A stretch of 64,000 nt of DNA from SYOC01 sp964441775 (GCA_964441775.1 CAYTVL010000029.1:13725-77724), one strand, 5' to 3'; numbered from the stretch's first letter, positions 1 through 8,863 are shown. Made by a program: numbers and translations. The notes: generated by a model from the sequence alone, not told the origin.

Positions 1-43
1 GATGAGCTGTCTCGGAACCGTACCACCGGGCTCTCTCTCCGGT

Positions 44-60
44 CAAGGGACAGTTTTTCG
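44..60 (+). repeat. 17-bp dispersed repeat, copy 1
   Basis: The 17 bases from 44 to 60 (CAAGGGACAGTTTTTCG) recur exactly at 34386-34402, between cimA and cysE. Both copies lie outside genes on the same strand. The rest of 1-151 shows no convincing gene. The role of the motif is unknown; it may be debris of a larger repeat family. Confidence 0.5.
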
Positions 61-151
61 TATCTGTAGGCGTCTCTTTTTTGTCCGACTGGAGCGTGGT
101 AGAGAGCAAGGAACGCGGAAATTTTCTTGTGGGTGGAGCATCGGAACTGAA

Positions 152-211
152 ATGAATGTCACTCATCTCTCCTGCTCATCATGCGAGCAACGTTGCTAAC
201 GGGCCAGCTCG
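152..211 (+). pseudogene. Relic of the 5' end of threonine synthase
   Basis: This stretch is a near copy of the first 60 bases of the intact threonine synthase gene at 3778. It encodes the same first 14 residues (MNVTHLSCSSCEQR) and then diverges, with an early stop at 197-199. Similarity seems to continue weakly upstream: both copies have GAAATTTTCT about 25 bases before the ATG. It is therefore an old partial duplication lying 3.6 kb upstream of the real gene, with the two kinase genes between the copies. It cannot make a functional enzyme. Confidence 0.7.
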
Positions 212-570
212 CCAGTCTGCAGCGCGAGCTGGCCCGAGCCCGGGAGGATATCCTCCCGCTCCTCCAGGAGCGGGAGTTCATGCTCAGTGAGATGCGGATG
301 CTGAACGCAGAGCTGCAGCTGTCTAGTGCTCCCGCGTCCCCGCCCCAGCGTTCATCCCGCGAGTGGGCCCCCCTCTTCCAGCAGGGAGACCAGGGAAGGG
401 CCACAGCGCGCCACCTGTGCACCTGGGCACAGCAGATTCGTCTTGCCTCGGCACTGCATCGGCAGCGACAGCACGAAATGGTCCTGCGTCTCCTTGTCCA
501 GACGCGCCGTATCACGAGCTGGTCCACTGCCCTCTTGCCACCCACTCTCAGCCCGCAGGAGACCCCCTAG
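181..570 (+). CDS. Possible small coiled-coil protein (doubtful)
   Basis: This frame encodes 129 residues. The first 45 are rich in Leu, Glu, Arg and Gln in a heptad-like pattern (LQRELARAREDILPLLQER), which suggests a coiled coil. The second half is basic and Gln-rich with no recognised domain. The ATG lies inside the threonine synthase relic and has no clear ribosome binding site. It may be a real small protein, the remnant of an N-terminal signalling segment, or chance. I do not recognise a family. Confidence 0.25.
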   Translation: MRATLLTGQLASLQRELARAREDILPLLQEREFMLSEMRMLNAELQLSSAPASPPQRSSREWAPLFQQGDQGRATARHLCTWAQQIRLASALHRQRQHEMVLRLLVQTRRITSWSTALLPPTLSPQETP

Positions 571-883
571 CCTCCATGGCCATCAAGCAGGGGAAGAGCG
601 AAGAGGGAAATCGGCCTTCCCTCTACCTTGTAGAGTAATTCCTAGGGGTGGGGCGACAGCTTCTGTTGTCACGGTCACTGTCCAGGAAGTCTTCCAAGGC
701 TACACACGGGTGACCTTTCCTTTGTGGCCAGGATGTGATTCTAAGGAGAACACGGGAAGCCGTTCCAGATCGCCCCTACGCTGTCTTCGCTTCACTCAGC
801 CTACTTCCCTTTGCTTCTCGTCTGAGAGTAGCCCGCACCCAGAGCCGGACCTTGGCTCTCTTCGGAGTAAGGAAAGCAGGCGC
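571..883 (+). other. Non-coding stretch upstream of the first kinase
   Basis: About 310 bases without a convincing gene. One frame stays open into the kinase gene, but its translation is Ser/Pro/Arg-rich and low in complexity, unlike the kinase. It probably contains the leader and promoter of the first kinase; I could not identify a clear -35/-10 pair. Confidence 0.4.
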
Positions 884-2212
884 ATGAAAGTAGAGAAGGC
901 CAGTCAGAAGCTCGAAACCGTCCGGCAGCATTCTCAGGCGCTCCAACAGAAAATATGCGCCGCCGCGAGCCTCTCGCCCCCCGAGATTCCTCCCCTGCTC
1001 GAGGAAATGATCGCGGTGATGGAGAAGTTACACCACGCCGAAGCCGAATTGCAACAACAACACGAGGAGTTGTTAAGCACACGGCAGGTGGTGGAAATCG
1101 AGCGGCAACGCTACCAGGACCTCTTTGAATTTGCTCCGGATGGCTATGTGGTGACTGACGCAGATGGGGTGATCCGGGAGGCCAATCGCGCCACGGTAGC
1201 CTTGCTCGGGATCGCACACGGGTTCCTGGTCGGCAAACCGTTGACCAATCTGGTCGCACCGCGGGACCGGCGAGCATTGCGCAGGTATGTGACGCAGCTG
1301 TGCCAGCATGCTCCACCGCAGCCGGAGTGGGAGGTCTGGCTGCAACCGCGCCACAGCACCCTGGTGTCGGTGGCGCTCACCGTTGCGGTCGTGCGCGATG
1401 CCCAAGGGAAAGTAGTGAATCTGCGTTGGTTACTACGGGACAGCACGGCGCGCAAGCGCGCCGAAGAGGAAGTTCGACAAGCTAAAGACGCCACGGAAGC
1501 GGCGAATCGGGCAAAGAGCGAGTTTCTGGCGACGATGAGCCACGAATTGCGCACCCCGCTGCATATTATCCTGGGCTATACCGAGCTGTTGGCTGAGGGC
1601 GAATTTGGCGTGCTGAGCACCGAAGGGGCAACAGTCGTACAGCGGGTGAAGAGAAGCGCGACAGAACTAGGAGAACTCCTCACGGCGTTGCTCGACTTGA
1701 ATCGGTTAGAGGCCAAGCAGTGGCGAGTAAAGAAACAGCGGGTGGACGCAGCTACGCTACTGGAAGAGGTACGGGCAGATACACAGAACACCTGGGACAC
1801 GACGCGCCTCAACTTTGTGTGGGACATCTGTGCGCCCCTCCCCTTGCTCTACACGGATGTTGGCAAGCTCAAAATCGTGCTCAAGAACCTCATCGGTAAC
1901 GCGATAAAGTTCACCCAGCGCGGCAGCGTCACGGTCGCCGCCTCTACTCAAGACGAGGGAGTCGAGTTCGAGGTGAGCGATACCGGGTGTGGGATCCCGC
2001 CAGAGATGGTGGCGGTGATTTTTGAGCCCTTTCGCCAAGTCGAGAATTCCTTCACGCCTGAGGGCGGAGGGGTGGGACTGGGGCTCCATATTGTCCACCG
2101 GTTGTTACACTTATTGGAAGGCCGTATCACGGTGGACAGTGCGGTGGGACGGGGATCGACCTTTCGTGTGTGGATTCCCACGAACGGGGCGGCTTCCCAC
2201 CCCGAGACGTAA
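884..2212 (+). CDS. Soluble PAS-domain sensor histidine kinase (copy A)
   Basis: This encodes a 442-residue hybrid-free histidine kinase that should autophosphorylate and pass the phosphate to a separate response regulator. Residues 1-72 look like a coiled coil, a PAS fold starts near 75 (FEFAPDGYVVTDADG), and the HisKA box holds the phosphorylated His220 (FLATMSHELRTPL). The HATPase part shows an N box (NLIGNAIKFT) and G boxes (DTGCGIPPE, GVGLGLHIV). No membrane segment or signal peptide is visible, so it is probably cytosolic. I chose the ATG at 884 because the upstream open frame is low-complexity. It is followed 55 bases later by a paralogue with the same layout, and no response regulator gene is adjacent. 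Confidence 0.85.
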   Translation: MKVEKASQKLETVRQHSQALQQKICAAASLSPPEIPPLLEEMIAVMEKLHHAEAELQQQHEELLSTRQVVEIERQRYQDLFEFAPDGYVVTDADGVIREANRATVALLGIAHGFLVGKPLTNLVAPRDRRALRRYVTQLCQHAPPQPEWEVWLQPRHSTLVSVALTVAVVRDAQGKVVNLRWLLRDSTARKRAEEEVRQAKDATEAANRAKSEFLATMSHELRTPLHIILGYTELLAEGEFGVLSTEGATVVQRVKRSATELGELLTALLDLNRLEAKQWRVKKQRVDAATLLEEVRADTQNTWDTTRLNFVWDICAPLPLLYTDVGKLKIVLKNLIGNAIKFTQRGSVTVAASTQDEGVEFEVSDTGCGIPPEMVAVIFEPFRQVENSFTPEGGGVGLGLHIVHRLLHLLEGRITVDSAVGRGSTFRVWIPTNGAASHPET

Positions 2213-2267
2213 AAAAAGAGGGGACTCCGCATGCGTGTCTGCCGTGGAAGGAGAAAAGAGGCAGAGC

Positions 2268-3632
2268 ATGGAACAGCAGCTCTTTGGCGAGCACATAGAC
2301 ACCTTGCGCCAGCGCCTCTCCGCGCTGCAACGCTGTGTGGAGGCGGTGGCGGGGGTCCCGCCCGCCTTGCTGGAGCAGGTTCAAGCAGAACTCACGACGG
2401 CGCTCGAAGAAGCGCAGGTCGCGGGGGAGGAATTGCGGGAACAGAATGAGGAATTGATGAGTACGCGCCAAGCGGTGGAAGTGGAGCGGCAGCGCTACCA
2501 GGACCTCTTTGAGTTCGCGCCGGATGGCTATGTGGTGACCGACGCACACGGGAGGATTCAAGAAGCTAACCGCGCCACGGCCGCCTTACTCGGGATCACC
2601 CAGGAGTCTTTGATCGGCAAACCGTTGTCCAACCTCATCGTGCCGCAGGACCGACGGGCGCTGCGCCAGTATATGATACAGCTATGCCGGCACGCTCCTC
2701 CGCAGCCGGAATGGGAAGTACGGTTGCAACCACGCTCCGTTGTCCCTGTGCTAGTGGCGCTCACGGTCGCCATCGTCCACGACACGCAGGGCCACGTCGT
2801 CACGCTCCGCTGGCAGCTACGAGACAGTACGGCGCGCAAACGCGCCGAGGAGGAGCTGCGCCGGGCCAAAGACGCCGCCGAGATGGCCGACCGCACCAAG
2901 TCCGAATTCCTCGCCACCATGTCGCACGAGTTGCGCACCCCGCTCGGCGTGATCATCGGCTACGATGATCTGCTGCTGGACGAAGCGTTTGGCCCCTTAA
3001 CGCCGGAGCAGACGGCCTCGTTGCGGCGCATGGGCAGCAACGCCAGAGAACTGCTCGATCTTATCGGGGCGCTGCTGGATCTCAGCCGGTTAGAGGCGGG
3101 GCGGTTGCCGATTGACCTTCGCACGGTGCACATGGAGGAAGTCCTAGGGGAAGTCAAACTCGAGACCCAAGAGGTGCAGGAGCACTCCGGCCTCACGTTT
3201 GCCTGGTCCGTCGCGGAGGGGCTCCCCCCGATCACCACGGATCCGCAAAAACTGAAAGTGGTGCTGAAGAATCTCATCGGCAACGCGGTGAAGTTCACCG
3301 AGCAGGGCAATATCACGGTGGCGGTACATGGGTGGGAGGAGGGAGTCGAGGTGCGAGTCACGGATACCGGGATCGGCATTCCCCCAGAGGCGCTGGCAGT
3401 AATCTTCGAGCCCTTCCGCCAGGTAGAGAGTGCCTTACTGCACCGACATCAAGGGACCGGCCTGGGACTGCATATTGTCAAACGCCTGCTGGAATTGCTC
3501 AGTGGGACGGTCACGGTAGACAGTGTGGTGGGACACGGATCGAGGTTTCGCGTACGGTTACCCTTTCATCCCCTGACCAGCACGGTCCAGAAGACAATAG
3601 AAGCGAATGGCGCCAGAGACAGTGCGAGGTAG
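2268..3632 (+). CDS. Soluble PAS-domain sensor histidine kinase (copy B)
   Basis: This 454-residue paralogue is colinear with the preceding gene. PAS, HisKA and HATPase regions align without gaps at least from residue 64 to His220, and the PAS opening QRYQDLFEFAPDGYVVTDA is identical. The first 60 residues differ, so the N-terminal input or dimerisation segment has diverged. The H box (FLATMSHELRTPL), N box (NLIGNAVKFT) and G boxes (DTGIGIPPE, GTGLGLHIV) are intact, so both copies should be active. No membrane segment is seen. The start at 2268 is supported by a purine-rich GGAAGGAGAAAAG about 14 bases upstream. The pair looks like a tandem duplication within one operon. Confidence 0.85.
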   Translation: MEQQLFGEHIDTLRQRLSALQRCVEAVAGVPPALLEQVQAELTTALEEAQVAGEELREQNEELMSTRQAVEVERQRYQDLFEFAPDGYVVTDAHGRIQEANRATAALLGITQESLIGKPLSNLIVPQDRRALRQYMIQLCRHAPPQPEWEVRLQPRSVVPVLVALTVAIVHDTQGHVVTLRWQLRDSTARKRAEEELRRAKDAAEMADRTKSEFLATMSHELRTPLGVIIGYDDLLLDEAFGPLTPEQTASLRRMGSNARELLDLIGALLDLSRLEAGRLPIDLRTVHMEEVLGEVKLETQEVQEHSGLTFAWSVAEGLPPITTDPQKLKVVLKNLIGNAVKFTEQGNITVAVHGWEEGVEVRVTDTGIGIPPEALAVIFEPFRQVESALLHRHQGTGLGLHIVKRLLELLSGTVTVDSVVGHGSRFRVRLPFHPLTSTVQKTIEANGARDSAR

Positions 3633-3658
3633 GAAACGCCCCTTGGGTATCTCTCAAC

Positions 3659-3701
3659 CTGTCATGAGACAGAGTGACAACCCTGTGAACATGGGCATGT
3701 T
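3659..3701. repeat. Two short inverted repeats before threonine synthase
   Basis: Between the second kinase and thrC are a CTGTC/GACAG hairpin at 3659-3672 (4-base loop) and a palindrome AACATG-GG-CATGTT at 3688-3701. Neither is followed by a T-run. They could be an operator or a weak terminator. Confidence 0.3.
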
Positions 3702-3777
3702 GTGAGATGGCCACACACTACGGTGGAGAATCAGAGGCGTCGAAATTTTCTCCAGAATATGAAATCCTCAACCCATC

Positions 3778-4956
3778 ATGAATGTCACTCATCTCTCCTG
3801 TTCATCATGCGAGCAACGCTACGAAACGGGACAGCTCCATAATCTCTGTCCCAGTTGTGGCAAGCCATTGCTTGTTCACTACGATTTAGAGCGAGCGGCG
3901 ACCACGCTGACGCGCACCGCTCTGGCGGGTCGGTCCGCCACGTTGTGGCGCTATCGTGAGGTGCTGCCGGTCACACAGGAAGAAAATGTCACCACTCTTG
4001 GTGAAGGGTGGACGCCGCTCGTACACGCGCAACGCTTGGGTGAACGGGTGAGCATGCCCCGGTTGTATATCAAGGACGAGGCACTTAATCCTACTGCCTC
4101 GTTCAAGGCGCGGGGCATGGCCGTCGCCGTGTCGATGGCGAAAGAGCTGGGGGCGCGTAAACTCGCCGTGCCGTCGGCGGGGAACGCCGCCGGGGCGCTG
4201 GCGGCCTACGCGGCCAAAGCCGGGTTGGAAGCTTTTATTTTCATGCCGAAAGACGTTCCGTCTGCAAACCTGATTGAGTGCGAACAGTTCGGTGCGCATG
4301 TGACGTTAGTTGACGGGTTGATTACCGATTGTGGACGCATCGTTGCCGAACGCAAGGAAGCTGAAGGCTGGTTCGATATGTCCACGCTCAAGGAGCCCTA
4401 TCGTCTTGAAGGGAAGAAGACGATGGGCTACGAACTTGCCGAGCAGTTGGGCTGGGAGCTGCCCGACGTTGTGCTGTATCCGACTGGCGGCGGCACGGGG
4501 TTGATCGGCATGTGGAAAGCCTTTGACGAAATGGAACGGTTGGGCTGGATTGGATCAAAGCGTCCGCGCATGGTGACCGTACAAGCGGAAGGCTGCGCCC
4601 CGATTGTGCAAGCTTGGGTCTCGGGCTCCACGATCGGGGCAGAGATTGCCAATCCCCAGACGGTTGCTGCTGGTCTACGCGTGCCCAAAGCGGTCGGAGA
4701 TTTTCTTATGCTCGATATTCTCCGTCGCAGCGGTGGCTGCGCGGTCAGCGTGAGCGATGCTGATCTGCTAGCGGCTGTGCATGAGATCGGCGCTGCTGAA
4801 GGCATTCTGCCCGCGCCTGAAGGCGCTGCCTGTTTACCGGCGCTCAAGCGGCTCTTGATGCAAGGTGCGATCAAAGCTGGTGAGCGTGTGGTGCTGTTTA
4901 ATACCGGCTCGGGGTTGAAGTATTTGGACCTTTTACCACATCCACCTCACACCTAA
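3778..4956 (+). CDS. thrC: Threonine synthase
   Basis: The 392-residue protein is a PLP-dependent fold type II enzyme that converts O-phosphohomoserine to threonine. An N-terminal zinc-ribbon-like pair of CxxC motifs (Cys8/11 and Cys24/27) is typical of the longer bacterial and archaeal threonine synthases. Lys110 in NPTASFKARG is the expected PLP lysine, and GGGTGLIG is the phosphate-binding loop. The gene stands alone here, ends 79 bases before a convergent gene, and its first 60 bases are partly duplicated at 152. Aspartate kinase, an earlier step of the same pathway, is at 31534. Assignment is firm; a related PLP lyase is the only alternative. Confidence 0.92.
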   Translation: MNVTHLSCSSCEQRYETGQLHNLCPSCGKPLLVHYDLERAATTLTRTALAGRSATLWRYREVLPVTQEENVTTLGEGWTPLVHAQRLGERVSMPRLYIKDEALNPTASFKARGMAVAVSMAKELGARKLAVPSAGNAAGALAAYAAKAGLEAFIFMPKDVPSANLIECEQFGAHVTLVDGLITDCGRIVAERKEAEGWFDMSTLKEPYRLEGKKTMGYELAEQLGWELPDVVLYPTGGGTGLIGMWKAFDEMERLGWIGSKRPRMVTVQAEGCAPIVQAWVSGSTIGAEIANPQTVAAGLRVPKAVGDFLMLDILRRSGGCAVSVSDADLLAAVHEIGAAEGILPAPEGAACLPALKRLLMQGAIKAGERVVLFNTGSGLKYLDLLPHPPHT

Positions 4957-5035
4957 GAATTTGAGCCCACCATTGGGGCAAAGGGACGTAACCCATTTGA
5001 GAGAAAAGCCGGTCATCTCTCCAGCATTTCAGGAC

Positions 5036-5770
5036 TCAGCAAATCCGCCTGCCTCTGGAGACGGTCACTGGAGAGCCATCGGCGAGAAAAGCTGACGAGG
5101 GAGGCGCAGAAAGGAATGCCGCGAACTCTGCGCCATACACGTCGATAACGTTACATTGTAAAGTGCTGGACTGTGCCTGCCAGGCTGACCAACGTGGGTG
5201 GTCGACCTGATATTCAAGCGTCCCGCCATCGCGTTGACGGCAGTATCCCCAATAATGCTCAGTGATGAATTCTTGCTCGGTGTTTGCACTGACGGGGGCG
5301 CAATCACCTTTGACCTGAACGGCGACCTGCTGAGGTTGACCACGAAATTTCCACTCGTACGACGCTGCCGCCACGCTCTGTGTTGGGTCGTCCCGTCGCT
5401 CTAGGCGATGACGCAGTGGGGCCACTGCATAGTTTTCATTGTAGAGCCAGCGGGCCATCCAGGCGATCGCTGCCCGAGGAACCAGTTCCTTGATGAAGAC
5501 CACGCCGCGCCGCCAGCCGTCTGCGGTTTTGCGGCGGACATAAAACCGCAAGTTCACTTCCTCAAAGTGACGATGGAAGGGGATGGGGAGGCCGAAGAGA
5601 CGTGTATCACGAAACAAAAACCCGACGACACTTACGAAGGTCGCTCCTTGCCATTGGTCCAGCTCCGTGCCCGCGGGGACCAGCGGACGAAGGATAGAGG
5701 GATCAATGGCGTAGTTAAGCATGACCAGGTAGCGCCATTCGGCGGTCAAGAAAAAAGAAGGGGCTTGCAT
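5036..5770 (-). CDS. DUF2071 (YqjF-like) protein
   Basis: A 244-residue protein of the DUF2071/YqjF family, which has an acetoacetate-decarboxylase-like fold but no agreed biochemical role. Typical family features are the opening LTAEWRYLVMLNYAIDPSILRPLVPAGTEL and the GFLFRDTRLFGLPIPFHRHFEEVNLRFYV block (shown here only by its ends). No signal peptide is seen. I took the ATG at 5770; a TTG four codons upstream is also possible and neither has a strong ribosome site. It is convergent with thrC and divergent from the cupin gene, so it is probably monocistronic. Confidence 0.75.
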   Translation of the reverse strand: MQAPSFFLTAEWRYLVMLNYAIDPSILRPLVPAGTELDQWQGATFVSVVGFLFRDTRLFGLPIPFHRHFEEVNLRFYVRRKTADGWRRGVVFIKELVPRAAIAWMARWLYNENYAVAPLRHRLERRDDPTQSVAAASYEWKFRGQPQQVAVQVKGDCAPVSANTEQEFITEHYWGYCRQRDGGTLEYQVDHPRWSAWQAQSSTLQCNVIDVYGAEFAAFLSAPPSSAFLADGSPVTVSRGRRIC

Positions 5771-5932
5771 TTCCACAAGCAATTCTGCCAGCCTTTGTCA
5801 GTCGGATCCAGTCCGCTGTTCCGTCTATGAGCCAGGGCCGATAGTATTTACCATTATCCGCTTTGGACCTTTTGCCTCTGCCCGCTCTCAAGTAAGATTC
5901 TGGCGCAGTCAGACATAAAAAAGGAGGAGCCA

Positions 5933-6466
5933 ATGGCCAAACAAATTCGTCGGCTTGTCACCGGCCACAACGCCGCCGGAAAATCAATCATCGCTCAAGA
6001 CGGTATCGCCACCAGCATTTTGGAAATGCCTGCCGTGCCGGGGCTGCGCGCCACTGATCTGTGGGAAACGATTACTGCGCCTGCGGATCTCTCCAGCGAC
6101 GCCGACCCGGTGGTGCGCCCCGTGCACCTCGAACCGGCGCCAACAGGCACGATCTGTCGGGTCGTGGAGTTGCCGCCTGACTCCGCCATGAAGAAGGGCG
6201 CTGATTCTCGCGAGGTTTTTGCCGCCTTGGGAGCCAGTCATGCGGTCGATACAAAGAGTTCCGTCCCGATGATGCACAAGACCGCATCCGTGGACTACGC
6301 GATTGTTCTTTCCGGCGAAGTGTGGGCGGTGATGGACGAAGGCGAGACCTGCATGAAGGCGGGCGACGTACTCATTCAGCGGGGCACCAACCACGCCTGG
6401 AGCAATCGCACCAACGAACCGGCGTTGGTGGCGTTTGTTTTGGTTGGCGCGAAGCCGCTGGGGTGA
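5933..6466 (+). CDS. Cupin-domain protein
   Basis: A 177-residue protein with a C-terminal single cupin barrel from about residue 105. The segment MMHKTASVDYAIVLSGEV is cupin motif 1 and GDVLIQRGTNHAWSN is motif 2; the histidines in HKT and NHAW are the likely metal ligands. Cupins of this kind are small dioxygenases, isomerases or regulators, so the substrate cannot be told. The start is fixed by AAAGGAGGAGCCA directly upstream. It is convergent with the CoA-transferase gene and separated from it by a hairpin repeat. Confidence 0.75.
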   Translation: MAKQIRRLVTGHNAAGKSIIAQDGIATSILEMPAVPGLRATDLWETITAPADLSSDADPVVRPVHLEPAPTGTICRVVELPPDSAMKKGADSREVFAALGASHAVDTKSSVPMMHKTASVDYAIVLSGEVWAVMDEGETCMKAGDVLIQRGTNHAWSNRTNEPALVAFVLVGAKPLG

Positions 6467-6523
6467 GGATTTGCGACTGAAAGCAAACTGTAGATGAGTT
6501 TCCTTTAGTATGTTGTCAGACGC

Positions 6524-6589
6524 CCCTCACCCTGTCCCTCTCCCCTCGGGGGAGAGGGCAGCACGAGCGAAGCGAATGCGGGTGAGAGG
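6524..6589. repeat. Intergenic hairpin repeat between convergent genes
   Basis: A perfect 10-bp stem, CCCTCTCCCC (6536-6545) and GGGGAGAGGG (6549-6558) with a 3-base loop, lies inside weaker outer arms CCTCACCC and GGGTGAGAGG (to 6589). It fills the gap between two convergent genes. Such G/C-rich repeats are common dispersed elements and may act as a bidirectional terminator. Confidence 0.6.
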
Positions 6590-6607
6590 AATCGTTATAA
6601 AAATCGT

Positions 6608-7840
6608 TCAGATCACCCCTTTCGTGCGTAACTCAGCCAGTGCTGCGGCATCGAGCCCTAGCCTGTCGTCGTAGACCTCTTGGTTATGCGCCCCGAGTAG
6701 CGGTGCCGGTTGATCGAACTGCACCGGATGGTTGACAAAGTGGATCGGCATGCCGAACCCCTTTACGCCTGAGAGTACCCCGGCTGAAGGGTGCGCCAAG
6801 TCGACCACCATCTCGCGCGCTTGCAAGTGCGAGTGAGTAAGCAGCTCCGGCATAGTGTTCACCGGCCCGGCTGGGACTTCATGTTGTTGTAGGTGCGTGG
6901 CCGCCTCCGCCGTCGTGCGCTCTTTCATCCACGTCGCCACCATCTCGTCAATGAAAGGAATCTGCTCACGTCGTGCTAATGGAGTGGCAAAGCGGCTATC
7001 CCCTTTCAAGTCTTCCCTGCCCAGTGCGGAGATCAAACATTGCCAGTTCTTGTCCGTGGTGACAGCGACTGTGACAAACCCGTCGCGCGTGGGATAGGTG
7101 TTAAGTGGGGTGCCGGCGGGGTGCATATTGCCGCGCCGCTGCGGTTGAATGCCGCCGTTCAGCAATTCCAAGATGTCCGGTTGCAGGAAGAATGAGGTGT
7201 CGAGCATGGCGATGTCCACCCACTCTCCGCCGCCGCCCTGCTCACGCCGCCGCAAAGCGGACAAGATGCCAATGATAGCAAAGAGTGGGGCGATAGTGTC
7301 GCTAATCGCCGCCCCGCACCGTGTCGGCGGGCGATCCTGGTAGCCAGTCACGCTGGCGAGACCGCTCATGGATTGAATCACTGGATCATACGCACGCCAG
7401 TCGCGCAAAGGTCCGGTCTGGCCGAACCCGGAGATCGAGCACAGGATGAGGTTCGGGTTCAGCTCGCGCAAGGTTGCGTAACTGACGCCCATTTCATCCA
7501 TCACTCCTGGTGAATAATTCTCCACGACGATATCTGCCTTACAGCACAAAGATTTAAAAATCTCCCTGCCCTCGGGATGATACAAATTAAGAGTGATGCT
7601 CTTTTTGTTGCGCGCCCGGTGCAGCATGAACACGCCCATATCATCAGCGGTCTGTGGCTTCCCGGCGGCACCTTTGGGGCCGACAAACGGCGGGAAGGTG
7701 CGATGCAGGTCGCCTTTGCCAGGTGGTTCAATTTTAATGACCTCGGCGCCAAGTCCGGCCAATAGCAGCGTGCAGTACGGCCCGGCCAGGTAACGCGTCA
7801 GATCTAACACGGTGATTCCAGAAAGCGGCTTTTGTGACAT
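6608..7840 (-). CDS. Class III CoA-transferase (CaiB/BaiF family)
   Basis: The 410-residue protein belongs to the CaiB/BaiF (formyl-CoA transferase-like) family, which moves CoA between organic acids. It opens with LSGITVLDLTRYLAGPYCT and GLGAEVIKIEPPGKGDL, the family hallmarks for the CoA-binding fold, and continues with GFGQTGPLRDWRAYDPVIQ. The catalytic aspartate is probably the one in AAISDTIAP. Length fits a single-domain enzyme. It starts 19 bases after the end of the lyase-family gene (7860-8702), on the same strand, so the two should form one operon. The acyl substrate is not deducible from sequence. Confidence 0.85.
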   Translation of the reverse strand: MSQKPLSGITVLDLTRYLAGPYCTLLLAGLGAEVIKIEPPGKGDLHRTFPPFVGPKGAAGKPQTADDMGVFMLHRARNKKSITLNLYHPEGREIFKSLCCKADIVVENYSPGVMDEMGVSYATLRELNPNLILCSISGFGQTGPLRDWRAYDPVIQSMSGLASVTGYQDRPPTRCGAAISDTIAPLFAIIGILSALRRREQGGGGEWVDIAMLDTSFFLQPDILELLNGGIQPQRRGNMHPAGTPLNTYPTRDGFVTVAVTTDKNWQCLISALGREDLKGDSRFATPLARREQIPFIDEMVATWMKERTTAEAATHLQQHEVPAGPVNTMPELLTHSHLQAREMVVDLAHPSAGVLSGVKGFGMPIHFVNHPVQFDQPAPLLGAHNQEVYDDRLGLDAAALAELRTKGVI

Positions 7841-7859
7841 GTGGTTTTCTTTCCTTTCG

Positions 7860-8702
7860 CTACACGACCCGAAACCGTTCAGCCAGTTTGGTGGCCTCGA
7901 CCGCGCCTATGAAGTCATTAAACTCGTCCCACGCCGGCGTACGTTGCGCAAAATTCGCGATCGTTCCGGTTGCTTTTAACTCCTTGATCATGTCACGCAC
8001 AGCTTTGTACGCGATGAACAGCGATTGCACTGGATACACCGCGACCTTGAGTCCGGCCTGCGCCAGTTCATTTTGCGGCGTGTCAATCACCACGTTAAAT
8101 AACGGTTTCGAGAGCGCTTCGGCGGCTTTCTTAGTGTCTTTTGGTCGCAGATATGGCAGGAAGATTAAATCCGCTCCGGCCTCGGCGTACGCTTGACCTC
8201 GCTCCAGCGCATCGTCCAACGAAGTGACGCCGATTGCATCCGAACGAGCGATGATGACGAAGTCCGGATCGCTGCGCGCATCGACCGCAGCTTTGATTTT
8301 GTCTACCGCCTGTTCTTTTGAAAACAGCCGATCTCGATGACCAACAAAATGTTTTCCTGGTACGAGATCTTCGAGATGCACGCCCGACAATCCGGCTTGC
8401 TCAGCCAAACGAATGGTGCGCCGCGCGCTGAGCGCCGTACCGCCGCCATCGTCGATATCCGCCACGATCGGGATATTCACCGCCGCCGCAACGTTGCGGG
8501 CTTGGGCCAGGAGTTCGGTCATGGTTATCAAGGAATGATCGGGGACGCCAAGCATACTGGCCGACGCGGCGAACCCGCCGAGGTACACCGCCGAAAATCC
8601 TTCGGCTTCGACAATCCGCGCGGTCATCACATCGTGTGCGCCCGGAGCGACGAGCATGCCCGGTTGTCGCAGCAGTTCTCTGAGCTTCGTTGTACTCTTC
8701 AT
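7860..8702 (-). CDS. Isocitrate lyase/PEP mutase family enzyme
   Basis: A 280-residue TIM-barrel enzyme of the isocitrate lyase/PEP mutase superfamily. It has the metal-binding stretch PIVADIDDGGG at 78-88 and GVHLEDLVPGKHFVGH at 107-122. In true (methyl)isocitrate lyases this loop reads KKCGH with a catalytic Cys; here the loop is GKHFVGH with no Cys, so the C-C lyase chemistry of that subfamily is unlikely. Oxaloacetate-decarboxylase-like or other PEP-mutase-type activity is possible. I use the ATG at 8702 because AAAAGGAGG lies 8 bases upstream, although the frame is open to 8750. It is the first gene of a two-gene operon with the CoA-transferase. Confidence 0.8.
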   Translation of the reverse strand: MKSTTKLRELLRQPGMLVAPGAHDVMTARIVEAEGFSAVYLGGFAASASMLGVPDHSLITMTELLAQARNVAAAVNIPIVADIDDGGGTALSARRTIRLAEQAGLSGVHLEDLVPGKHFVGHRDRLFSKEQAVDKIKAAVDARSDPDFVIIARSDAIGVTSLDDALERGQAYAEAGADLIFLPYLRPKDTKKAAEALSKPLFNVVIDTPQNELAQAGLKVAVYPVQSLFIAYKAVRDMIKELKATGTIANFAQRTPAWDEFNDFIGAVEATKLAERFRVV

Positions 8703-8863
8703 GGTGATAGCCTCCTTTTTTGATACTGCCTCTTCTGTCTTTTTCGCCAAAACCCGACAGAATGCAAGTGGAATGACCTAGCGCTGAGTGGCCTCTGGCC
8801 TCGGCGTCCGTGAAGTGCTACTGCTGGTGCCAATATCGGACGAACCAAATAAAGGAGGAACTT

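Noticed and set aside
326..883. Long open extension upstream of the first kinase
   Set aside because: It has no good start signal and its translation is low-complexity Ser/Pro/Arg-rich, unlike a kinase input domain. The ATG at 884 fits the paralogue's layout better.
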